From positions 310,001 through 374,000 of the forward strand of contig CAJNOJ010000005.1 of the NCBI GenBank assembly GCA_905250025.1: a stretch of DNA of 64,000 bases, in the 5' to 3' direction. Made by a program: the position numbers and the translations under genes. Below the pieces are notes generated by a model. It made no database searches. It had not been told where the DNA came from and saw only the letters and a list, made by a program, of their open reading frames with translations. Every line of letters begins with the position of its first letter. Within the stretch, counting starts at the first letter, position 1. Below are positions 24,453 through 34,901 of the stretch, in pieces. Source of the DNA: Adineta ricciae. Its lineage: Eukaryota > Rotifera > Eurotatoria > Adinetida > Adinetidae.

Positions 24453-27265
24453 ATGCTTCGTTTTGATGGTCGCGTTGTTATTGTTACGGGTGCTGGTAAT
24501 GGTTTAGGCAAAGTGAGTAAAACACAGACAAACAGGATTTGCTCAATGAGAGATTACCTTTAGGAGTATGCGTTGGCTTTTGGAGAACGTGGTGCGAGTG
24601 TTGTAGTCAATGATTTAGGTGGAAGCACATCAGGTGATGGCAGTAAATCATCTCGACCAGCAGATGAAGTTGTCGATCTTATTAAATCACGTGGTGGAAA
24701 AGCTGTGGCTGATTATCATTCTGTCGAAGACGCTAAGGCTGTCATTCAGACAGCAATTGATAACTTTGGTCGTGTCGATATTCTAGTAAGTAGAAGATTC
24801 TCATCCGGACTTGATTTTTGGGATTTTTTGTATTGTCAGGTAAACAATGCTGGTATTTTACGTGATAAAAGCTTTGTTAACATGACAGAGCAAGATTGGG
24901 ATCTTGTTCATCGAATACATCTACGAGCTGCTTACTTGTTAACACATGCAGCATGGCCATACATGCGAAAACAGAAGTATGGAAAAGTTATTGTCACATC
25001 ATCAACATCGGGATTGTATGGCAACTTCGGCCAGGTTCGAAATACTGCTTCAGTTTGAACTTTTGTTTTATATCAGTGTATTTTCAGGCAAATTATAGCG
25101 CCGCAAAGATGGGCTTAGTTGGTTTATCGAATACTCTTTCACTCGAAGGTGCGAAATACAATATTACGTGTAATGCAATTGCACCAACAGCATTTTCTCG
25201 GTTAACTCAGGATCTTCTCCCACCAGGCGCGGAAGAAAATCTTAAACCAGCATTCGTCATGCCACTTGTTCTTTATTTATGCCACGAATCATGTGCCGAC
25301 ACGGGTTCACTATTCGAAGTAGCCGGTGGATGGATGGGTAAAGTTCGTTTGCAGAAATCATCCGGAGCCATGGTACGTCGAGCAAACGCACCAATGACGG
25401 TTGAAGATGTACGAGATAATTGGCAAGAAATTGTCAGTTTTGCTAAACCACTCTACCATTTAACACAAGCCGATCAAGTCACACACATAATGAATGCTGT
25501 CGAATCAATCAGTAATACAGATCAAGGGAATTCCAATGTTTTAACTGAAACATTTACTTATACACCCAATCAACTTATCTTATATGCGCTTGCTGTTGGA
25601 TGTTCATTACGTCAACCAAATGCTTTACGCTTTCTTTATGAAAATCACGAGAATTTTTCCGCTTTGCCAACGTTTGCTGTGATACCCGCACAGTCCTTAT
25701 CGATGGCTATTGTCAGTTCCGGTAAAATGGGCATTGACATCGATCTCTCTCGGGTAAATCTACTCTGAAACTATCACACAGAATATAATTATCTGACATT
25801 GTGAAACAACTAGGTTCTTCATGGTGAACAATACGTTGAACTCTACCAACCATTGCCAACATCGGGTACAGTCACTCTCAAAGGCAAAGTTGTCGATGTA
25901 CTTGACAAAGGTTCTGGTGCTGTTGTTATCTATGATGGTAATCAAATCATACTAATTCCTTTCTGACTTGTTCTTTTACCACATCGATTCTAGTTGAAAT
26001 GTTTGATGAAAATGACACATTGATTGCCCTTAATCAATTCGTTATCTTTTCCGTTGGTTCAGGCGGTTTTGGTGGTAAAAAAGTTAGCGAACATCAACGG
26101 CCAACAGTAGCAGCACCAAAACGAAAACCGGATCATGTATGCAGTGATAAAACCACGATCGATCAAGCAGCACTCTATCGTTTAACTGGTGATGAAAATC
26201 CATTACATATCGATCCGGCATTTGCATCCACAGCCGGTAATGACAGAACATCACTGATTCTAACTATGACACTATAATGTGTTTATTTCTCTGAAAGGTT
26301 TTTCACGACCAATTCTCCACGGTCTATGTACGTTCGGTCATTCGGCTCGTCATGTTTTGTCAACATATGCCAATGATGATCCCGCCTTATTTAAAGCAAT
26401 CAAAGTAAAACGATAAGTTCAAGTCTTTTTTCAACTCTGATTGATATCTAGGTTCGGTTCACGAAACCTGTCGAACCTGGTCAAACAATAGAAACACATA
26501 TGTGGCGAGAAGGAAATCGTATATTCTTCGAATCAAAGGTTTGTTCAACACTTTCTACCTTCTTTGAGGCACACTCATATTCATACTAGGTACCAGAATC
26601 AAGTCAGACAGTGTTGACTGGCGGATATGTTGATTTACATAATGTCGTACTCAATACTACATCACCAGGAGCCCCACAAGTACGGATAAATTCTCTATTA
26701 TATTGATAGTTTTCAATGAACGGTGTTTCAGGAAATGAGCAAGACAACACCCACATCGTCTCGAGTAAATTTGAAAACCAAAGCAGCTTTTGTTGAAATC
26801 AATAAACGTGCACAAAGTCAACCGGAACTCGTCAAGAAGATTGGAGCTATTATTGTATTCGACATAACAAAAGATGGCAATGTTCAACAAAGTTGGAGTA
26901 AGTCCAAGGACATAACAACAACAACAAAAAAAACTCCATTACATTTCATTACTGACTGACTCTTTTCTTTTTCCAGCAATCGATGGAAAGAAAGGTACCA
27001 TCTATGAAGGCTCACCTCAAGAAGGCGCCAAAGCACAAGTCACAATTACAGTTGATGATGATGACTTCGTTGATTTAGCCACAGGCAAGGCTAATGCACC
27101 TGCAGTATGTATTATTAATATTTGTTGTCCCTGATTGATTATTACTTTTTTCTCTCTCCATTGATATTCTTATAGTTGTTCGCAAAAGGTAAAATAAGAG
27201 CGAAAGGCAATGTGATGTTAGCACAAAAGCTATCAACATTATTCAAAGACCAAGCAAAACTCTAG
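24453..27265 (+). CDS. HSD17B4: Peroxisomal multifunctional enzyme type 2 (D-bifunctional protein)
   Basis: Twelve exons starting 24453-24512 and 24564-24785 and ending 26977-27104 and 27176-27265, giving 725 aa, close to the 736 of the human protein. There are three fused domains. First, a short-chain dehydrogenase ([10 protein letters not shown] cofactor loop, NNAG, Ser in VTSSTSG, YSAAK catalytic pair) acts on D-3-hydroxyacyl-CoA. Second, a MaoC-type 2-enoyl-CoA hydratase 2 ([24 protein letters not shown], and the active-site block [14 protein letters not shown] with Asp and His) carries out the hydration. Third, a C-terminal SCP2-like lipid-binding domain. The last three residues are AKL, a PTS1-type peroxisomal import signal. 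The enzyme works in peroxisomal beta-oxidation of very-long and branched chains. All expected catalytic residues I could check are present. A damaged partial copy lies 0.9 kb downstream. Confidence 0.97.
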
Positions 27266-28149
27266 AGATTGTGCGTTCAACATAGCATGTAGTTGGGCTT
27301 TTAATCATCATCGAAAGTGACGATTTTAATCTGCGAGATTCTTTTTTTTTATTTTTGATTATCACACTGTGATTGTGTTTGTGATAGATACATCTTTCTT
27401 TCCGTTTTCAAAAAATGAACTCTTTCCGAACTTTAATCAAACATTTTATTTGTTAAACAGAAACAGCACGTGACCTGTCTACCTTTTGAAAATTTGTTAA
27501 GTCAACTTAGGTCAGGTAAGTGTCGGTAAAGCTAAAGTAGAACGCGAGTTGGTTTAAAACGAGCTTTTTGGGTGATTGACAACCGTTGGAAACGTTGTGA
27601 CGCACATTTCTAGTTACATTTTTGATTATTCATGGATTTGTGCTGTTTAACTTTTAATAAAGTATTGCCATCACCATCAAATGTTGTCAAAAGAGAGTCG
27701 ATAGATGATTTTTATTATTATTGTCGTTCATCTAACAGCAACAGAGATAAAAATATTGTCCGTCACGTACGGTCTACTCATTCTAAAATCATGAATTGAA
27801 TTACGGTGGATGGCAACGTGCGTCATAGTCAGATTTTATTCCACTCAGTTCTATTGATTGAATCTACAACTGTGCACAACTCTGTTGCTCGTTGTCGTTT
27901 ATTGTTCAATCAGTTTATGAATCTCACACGGATGCAGCATCTGAAACGGCTTCATCAATAATCGAAAACTATCAACTCTTAATATCTGAATGAACGCAAC
28001 AAAAGTGCTTCGTTTTCGTACTCCATGGTCTACACAGAAAGGAAAAGTGACTGGAAATACTTGTATTTTTATCCCAAATCGCGTTGATTATAAAAAAGTT
28101 ATTTTTCCGTGGTGAATAGTCCGTTGAGCTCGGTTAGATCGTTTCAAAA
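27266..28149. other. Spacer between HSD17B4 and its degraded copy
   Basis: Holds the HSD17B4 3' UTR, with an AATAAA near 27657, and then AT-rich sequence without coding signals. Just before 28150 a few bases still resemble the GSGAVVIYD exon of HSD17B4, so the duplicated block may begin slightly earlier than annotated. Confidence 0.4.
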
Positions 28150-28925
28150 GCCCAAGTGTTATTACTATCTATGATGGTAATCAAATCATGCTAATTTCTT
28201 TCCGATTTATTTTTTATCACATCCATTCTAGCTGAGATTCGTGATGGAAGCAACACATCGATTGTTGTCAATCAATTCATTGTTTTTTTTTCTGTTCAGT
28301 CAGCCGATCTCAGTAGAAGATCAAGTTATTAGAAACTAAGGATCAACATTGTCACGAACATAACAAAAACAGTCAGGTCGTATATTTATGCAAATATATT
28401 CCAGCACCGGAGCAAACAGTGCTTGCTTGTGAATATGCTGAGTTACACCGTTCTATTCTAAACATGAAACATGTCAAGAGTATCTGATGTAGACAAGAAC
28501 AATCTCGTGAAAATCACAGTTCTTTAACAAAACAAAGACTCGATAAACTCAGAGAGTCTAACGACACGATTGTCTGGACTTAATATAACGAAAATTTGGC
28601 AGTGTTGAACAAAGTTGAAGTAAGTCCAAGGACAAAGCAACAAAAAAATACTTCATCACATTTCATTACAGACTGAGTCTCTCTTTATTTTCAGCAATTG
28701 ACGGAAGGAAAAGCACTATTAACGAAGGCTCACCTCAAGAAGACGCCAAAGCACAAGTCACAATTACAATTGATGATGATGACTTCGTTGATTTAGCCAC
28801 AGGCAAGGCTAATGCACCTGCAGTATGTATTATTAATATTTGTTGTCCCTGATTGATTATTACTTTTTTTTTCTCTTTCTCGCTCTCTCTGTATTGATAT
28901 TCTCTAGTTGTTCGCAAAAGGTGAG
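28150..28925 (+). pseudogene. Degraded partial duplicate of HSD17B4 (hydratase remnants to SCP2 domain)
   Basis: The order of live-gene pieces is kept with large deletions. 28150-28330 resembles the exon/intron/exon around 25925-26075 (TCTATGATGGTAATCAAATC, intron, then a VVNQFIV-like frame). About 28376-28470 resembles the exons around 26510-26660 (PEQTVL.. / ..ELHRSILN remnants). 28605-28925 resembles 26885-27190, including the intron before the SCP2 exon. Introns are retained, so this is a DNA-level duplication, not a retrocopy. The SDR domain and the active-site GDxNPLHIDP exon are missing, frames are broken, and no start was found. The segment near 28740-28865 is almost identical to the live gene across an exon and its following intron. 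Confidence 0.85.
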
Positions 28926-30437
28926 AAAAGAACTACAATAGTTCTAAACATTACAAGTAGTTTGACTATTCTCTTCATGAAGAATGTTGAGTTTTGTTGA
29001 GAAGATTCTGTCATCATTGTGATTGTGATTAATACATTGTTATTTCTTTTTTTGGAAATAAACTTATGTCAACTATCTAATTTAATATGTGTATTGAATA
29101 GAAACCAATTGACATATGGAAAGTATTTTCCTGTTTGATGTATATGTGTGTATGAATTGAAAGTTCGTTAAGTTGAATAGAATACGCTGACAATGTGCGT
29201 GTGTGCAAATCGTTTCGAAGAAATCTTTTAATTGAATAGTCTTGAAGGAATGCGATCTATTTTTCATATATAATTTATTTATCTTTTGATGTTTATCTGA
29301 TCGTGTGTTTGTGTTAACAAAAGAACATCGAAGATATCAAAAAGAGATCTAGTTGTTATTATTAAAATCACTGAAGAATAAAACGAATATGTGCAATTAC
29401 CGTATACATGAAGATTTGAGCGATATGACACGGGGATATTATTAATCATGTCAACGACAATGAAAGTAAAAGAGATTAAATTCGAATGTTTCAACGAAGT
29501 TCTTAGTTGCAAAAATGCAACGTTCAATGATGAATACCTCGATTTGTCTGTACTCTTGTCGATTGATCTCGTATTTTCATTTCTATTTTTAAACTCTCAC
29601 GCACATATTCTTCAGTTCATTATTATGATCGACATGAAAAGGATTTCGGCGATGGATCTGCTTTTACTAACGACAGTGCGATCGTATGCAAGATATTTAA
29701 TTAGTACTATTGAAACGCAGCATAGAAGAGTGGGAATAACGGGAAGATCACGATATATGTGAAAAAAATGTAAATTTATGGAAATAGAAAGCTATTTATC
29801 AATCTAAATGAGTTATTTTCAAAAGAAAATATTGAACGAAACATTCAGGTCAAAAAAAAACTAAATCGGAAACTTTATTATCTCTAGTTGAGTAATAATC
29901 AATCGTTAAGTGAACAAAACAAAAGTAATTGACATTCAATAAAATCATCGATATTGTTCTCTGTTCATCGAATGACACAATCGATGAAATGAAAGGCTAG
30001 CAGAGAAGAGAAAGAAGGAAGAAAAATCATTGTTAACCTCGAAATCTATTGATCTAGTTTATATTTCGATACTTTCTTTTGACATTTAAATTTGAAGTCG
30101 AGGAATCAATGTGAATACCAATAAGAGATGAGTGATGAGGGTAACGCCCTGCATATTCTATCCTATTTCTATAATCGTTGTCGTTCGTCGCATAGATTGG
30201 ATCGTGTTGTCTTCGTCCTGTAGTTGTTTGTTAATATTTCTCTCTTTTTTTTTCTTTCTTTTATTTTTTTTCTACTCCCTATTCATTTTCTCCCTTTCTC
30301 TTGCTCCATCTCTCTCTCTCTCTCTCGATGAAAAATAACAGTAGAAAACGAGTCGCTGTTCCTAGTTGACAGAACGGAACGGTGATTATTTGCAATTCAA
30401 TATATATCCGATACAGTTAGCTTTTCTCCAGTTAACA
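28926..30437. other. Gene-free stretch
   Basis: AT-rich. A frame of about 100 codons at 29448-29762 (plus) shows no family features and no splice support and was not called. A long pyrimidine tract near 30240-30330 precedes the next gene and may be promoter, 5' UTR or a branch/acceptor region. Confidence 0.4.
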
Positions 30438-31498
30438 ATGACTGATTTAAATCCTACTCGACATTGGTGGTCATGGCGAAGTTGCTTTGCCGCAGTCAAA
30501 TACACGAAGAAAAAGTCGAAAAAACCGATAAATTATCAATCAAAGTAAGTTACTTCGAGCCACTCATCGTCGATTTTTTTTCGTTTCTTCCACAAAGTCA
30601 ATATATATCTCATGCTAGTACTTTTTCAAATGGTCATACAGATACGAAACGGTTGCTACCAGCTACAAGTAATGCCAAGATTTTATCAGAATTCGGCTTG
30701 CAAACGTCCAATCCCGTGTCTAATGATGATAACTTCAAAGTCGAAAACGAGAAAATGTCCTATCAGAGCATTCAGATGCAACAGTTAGTTGATAGTCTGA
30801 ACATGAAAATGTTCAGTTTAAAATCTTCATCAACAGTTAAACCCACACCACTTGATGCGATTGTTGAAGATTCCAGTGAAGAAAATCTCGATGAAATCGA
30901 TGAATTCGAACAGTCCGATAGGTAGAAAACGTTCTTTTCTCTTTCTCTTCTTTCTATTAAATTTCAATTTCATCATAGCTTATCTAATGATCGCGATTTA
31001 GTTAATGATTCTACTGTACTTTATACTCGTTTATTCGATTTAAGCAAAATGGATCACATTGTAACGCAGTTCAACGATAATGGTTATTTCCTCGGTGAAT
31101 TCACACATCAATTACATAAATTCAAATTAAAAATTGATGCTATCAAACTTGTGAATGCCAGAACACCACGTGATCCTGAACTACTCGAAGCGAAGTAAGA
31201 AGAACGAGTTCTATTCTAATCTTTCTACATCTATCTCTGCTCATCTAGATATTCGACGCTATTAGCTACTATTGAATGTCTTTCAATATTATTAAAAGTC
31301 GCTCAGATCTCGTCATCTCGTTCTCTGATTAATCGTCTTATGTTTTCTCTTGAAGAACGCATAGAACAATTGAATAAACTTGTTCAACTGTCATTGTCAA
31401 TCAATATATATTCAAAGCAACAAGATCTAATTGATGATGATTTGCCATCGTTTCGTAGTGCACTTTCATCATATGAACAACTCACAACACTGTCTTGA
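30438..31498 (+). CDS. Unrecognised 298-aa protein
   Basis: Four exons, 30438-30544, 30598-30921, 30979-31194 and 31249-31498, splice in frame to 298 aa. The N-terminus is MTDLNPTRHWWSWRSCFAAV followed by a very basic stretch. The middle is low-complexity and acidic (EDSSEENLDEIDEFEQSD). The C-terminal 150 residues look like an alpha-helical domain (LFDLSKMDHIVTQFNDNGYF, LGEFTHQLHKFKLKIDAIKL, FSLEERIEQLNKLVQLSLSI). There is no signal peptide, clear membrane span or catalytic motif. I do not recognise the family. The consistent frame across three introns and the helical C-terminus make it a credible gene. Confidence 0.7.
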
Positions 31499-31917
31499 TA
31501 AGAAAAAAAACGATTTTTTGTTCAAGTAGCTTTTCGATTTATTGTGTTTTAATACTACGAAAGAAAAAGGATATATTTTTCTAAGAAAAAAAAACACTAC
31601 GCTTGCTGCTGACGGTCGTCTTTTCTTCTTACTGGTCAATTATTTTCTCTTTTGTCTGCGGAGAACGATAATATTCTTCTTGTTTATTATGTATATATAG
31701 CGAATCATGTGATACCAGTTGTTCCGTTAATCAATCTCCGTCTGTCTACTTATCGCGATTGCTTTTTTTCTCCCATTCTCGTCTAAATACGAAACAATTA
31801 ACGACAGAAAATTGTTATATATACATTACTAATACAGATACATATCGGTTAGAAGTTGTTCGAAGAACTATTCAATGCTGTTAGAATACTTATAGCGAAA
31901 AACAAGAATAAACAATT
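31499..31917. other. Intergenic region
   Basis: AT-rich 419 bp between two same-strand genes. Contains the 3' end of the 298-aa gene and presumably the promoter of the Ser/Gly-rich protein gene. Nothing else seen. Confidence 0.35.
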
Positions 31918-34306
31918 ATGCCTCGACGAACGGAGATTAGTTTGTGTATTCTTCTGATTTTGGGATTTGTTTTTATAATAAACACACAATATATCCCATT
32001 ATGTGAATCATTAAATGAAGTTGAAAATAATGACCAGGAGCGAACAATTGAAGAAAGCAAATCACGACGTGTACGAGCGCTGTGTGACGCAATTTATTCA
32101 GCTCGAGATCAAATTGACAATGAAGAGTTGGATACAATACCGGATTTTGATGTCAATCATATGAATTCAGGTAAAAGATTAGTCTTTTCTTTTCTGGAGA
32201 GATCGAAGAATGTTTGTACCTTTTGTTTTAGATGACGATGCGAATCAAATTTTGAAACGATTTCGGCGAAGTCGCTTTTCGAGCAGTCGTAGCTCGTCAA
32301 GCAGTAGTAGCAGCAGCAGTAGCAGCAGAAGTAGCAGTAGTGGTTCGCGTTTCTTTGGTGGTGAGAGATATTTCATTGGTTTATGAAGAGTAATCAATCG
32401 AAATTCATTTAGGTAGTCGATCATCATCGTCGTCTTCATCTGGCGGGTCAAGGATTTTTGGCAGTGATTATTATATTGATCTTTTTCGATCATGTTCTTC
32501 GATGTATTATTCTGTTTAAGGTCGCAGCTCATCGTCCAGTTCTGGCAGTCGTATCTTTAGTCGAAGTAAACACAACTAGTTATACACTGTTAAATTTAAT
32601 TAGATTCTCATATTAGATAGTGGTTCGCCTTCTAGCAGCAGAAGTGGAAGTCGATTTTTCAGTCGCAGTAAAGATCTTTTCCGATTATTACAGTCGATTA
32701 GACTCTCATACTAGGTAGTGCTACTTCATCGAGCAGTAGCGGTAGTCGATGGTTTGGTCGAAGTGAATATTTTCCTCTGTTGTAATTATGAAATGTGTAT
32801 TTATTTAAGGTAGTGGTACCTCTTCATCATCTTCAACCGGCAGTCGTGGCGGAATTTTTTCACGTTAGTATTGTGAGCTCTTACGACGAACTTTAACATC
32901 TATGTGATAATCATTTAGGATCGTCATCGTCATCATCATCGGCATCTGGAGATAAGGGCCATCGCGTACGTCAAGCCATTCGATCAATGATACGTAAACC
33001 AGCCACATCTGGTTCAGGTTGGTATTCAGTTTGAAACAATGTACCTTGACAAATGGATTCTATTGTTGCACCCGAATCAAAAGCATTGAAAACATTTTCA
33101 AGGAAAAATAAATCGACGTGTATAGACACATACGGAAATGAGAAATATTTACCTTGTTTTCTTGTTTTTAGAAATCTATAGGGAAAAGATGTGCTATTAA
33201 GTAATATAAAAAATGTTATTATGGTTTTTTTTCTTCTTCAAGGAGCTACAGCCACTTCTGGAGGATTATCGGGCACCGGAGGAAGTAAACCAAGTCTCTC
33301 TGATAAGATTCGTAAGTGAACGAATTTTGCATTCTCATCCCAATTACACGAAAATATTACTACACTCAGGTAAAATCACACACAGCGGTGGTGGTGGTAG
33401 TGGTAGCACCTTCCGTTCGTATGGATCGGGAGGAAACCGTTATGGATCTGGAATAAGTGGAGGCGGATTTGGTATGGGAGGTTCTGGCGGCAGTGGCGGA
33501 AATGCCTGGGTAAATATTGTCAAATCAGTTCAACTTGAAGATACTTTTGTAATATTTCTTCTTTATCAATTTAGGTTCGTGCTGGAAAGAAATTTCTGCC
33601 CCATGCTGTTCGTTTTGGTAAAAGATATTATCAACGACGAAAATATCAAAAAGGTATGTATGCCGCTGCTGGCGCTGGCGCAGGTTATTATGCAGGAAGT
33701 CGTATGAGCGGCCATCATGGAAATTACTATCCAGACAGTAAGAAAAATATTCATCAGTTAATTCTCGAAAGGAAATGTCATCTTGACTGTTTTTAGATTA
33801 TTATGGATATCCTCCTGTTGTTGACAACGAGCCGGCTGAAATCGATGGCAAGCCTCCAACTGTTTTCTATTGTATACAAGAAGATCTCAATACTACACTA
33901 GTCAATCAAACATTAGATGCCGAAGGGTTTGGTGTATGTAATATATCTGGTGAACTAGTCACATGTCCAATTGAAATCGAATGTAAGACAAGTGAAGCAG
34001 ACACTTGTTGTGAAGGTAAATATTTCTGAAATTCGACTGGTTCTTTGCTGCAAAAAGCGACATTTCAGATGAACAAGGCAAACCAATGTGCTGCGGTGGT
34101 CCAATCCCAGATGAATACGTATCGGCATACGGTGGTTATGGTGACGATTTGTACGATGCAGCAGAGAACTTTAACAAAATGTAACATTCCCTTGATTTTC
34201 AATAATTATTTCCTTCCTGTTTTCTATTTTTAGATTGAATACGATTACAGCTATATCGGTGCTTTTGGCAACCATATGTTATACTATATGGCGCCGAGAA
34301 GAATAA
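31918..34306 (+). CDS. Ser/Gly-rich secreted-type membrane protein with Cys-rich module (CX-module-like)
   Basis: Fourteen exons splice in frame. Order of parts: a signal-like hydrophobic N-terminus (ISLCILLILGFVFIINT); an acidic/basic linker; a Ser-rich array made of tandem small exons of 45-54 nt encoding units like GSRxFxR; a Gly-rich stretch (GGGFGMGGSGGSGGNAW); a basic segment (AGKKFLPHAVRFGKRYYQRR) followed by an Ala/Gly hydrophobic patch (MYAAAGAGAGYYAGSRMSG); a Cys-rich module (VFYCIQED, FGVCNIS, VTCPIEIECKTS, DTCCEDEQG, PMCCGGPIP); and a C-terminal transmembrane helix with a short basic tail (TAISVLLATICYTIWRREE). The Cys spacing and the position before a membrane span resemble the CX module known from nematode proteins, but I am not sure of that assignment. 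Most introns are phase 1. Function unknown; a type I surface protein is inferred. Confidence 0.8.
32413..32863 (+). repeat. Tandemly duplicated micro-exons with their introns
   Basis: Exons 32413-32463, 32521-32565, 32617-32667, 32715-32762 and 32810-32863 are 45-54 nt long and share the same phase. Each encodes a unit of Ser run, then GSR, then an aromatic and Arg or Ser. Two neighbouring introns still look alike: ATTAGATTCTCATATTAG and ATTAGACTCTCATACTAG precede successive exons. This indicates duplication of exon-plus-intron units. Confidence 0.75.
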
Positions 34307-34555
34307 CTTTCATCTTTATTCATGCGTATGAATAAAAATAATTTCGCGTGCATTCTTTTTCTTTCTTTCACTTGCGTATTTTAAATAAAGTTTCGTGAGT
34401 TAATTGTTCTTTTTCTGTGATTATAATTCGATTATATTAGGCTGAATTTGCACAACATTTAATGAATACAACACAAAACAAAGGAGAAAATTCGAGGAGA
34501 TATTCCACAGATCTTCATACATTCAATTGATTCGAAACCGTTCTTCTCTTTATTT

Positions 34556-34901
34556 TTATTCAAAAGCACGTTTGTTGACAAGGGTATACGGCAAACCATA
34601 TAAAGATAACAGAAAATCACTTTTGCGTTTGTTATGCACATATTCACCTTCATCGAAATCGTGATCACTTTCTTTCAAATTTCGGTATTTGTCAGCATGT
34701 AAACGTTGCCGTTCAAATGCAGATAGATCATTGGAATACTAAAGAAGTAAACAAAATTTACAATCAGATGTCTGTTATTCTCTCAAATTGATTCAGAAAA
34801 CAATATCTTACTTGATTAAGTGCTCGGCCTTCAACCTGATTGCAATAAAAAACCGAGCAGAGAACCAATAAAACCATTAACGAGCAGATTACTTTTAGCA
34901 T
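34556..34901 (-). CDS. Candidate neuropeptide-like precursor, 90 aa
   Basis: Two exons (34812-34901 and 34556-34738) join in phase 0 to 90 aa. Residues 1-25 form a strong signal peptide (MLKVICSLMVLLVLCSVF then YCNQVEG). The body is charged, and near the end a dibasic site (HNKRK) precedes SDFLLSLYGLPYTLVN, which is followed by a second KR and AFE at the end. Signal peptide, small size and a conserved-looking block between two dibasic sites are the classic features of neuropeptide prohormones cut by prohormone convertases. I do not recognise the peptide family. There is no C-terminal Gly for amidation. It could instead be another short secreted protein. Confidence 0.65.

Noticed and set aside
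29448-29762. Plus-strand frame of about 100 codons in the gap after the HSD17B4 copy
   Set aside because: Composition looks like translated AT-rich spacer, with no splice partner, motif or neighbour support.
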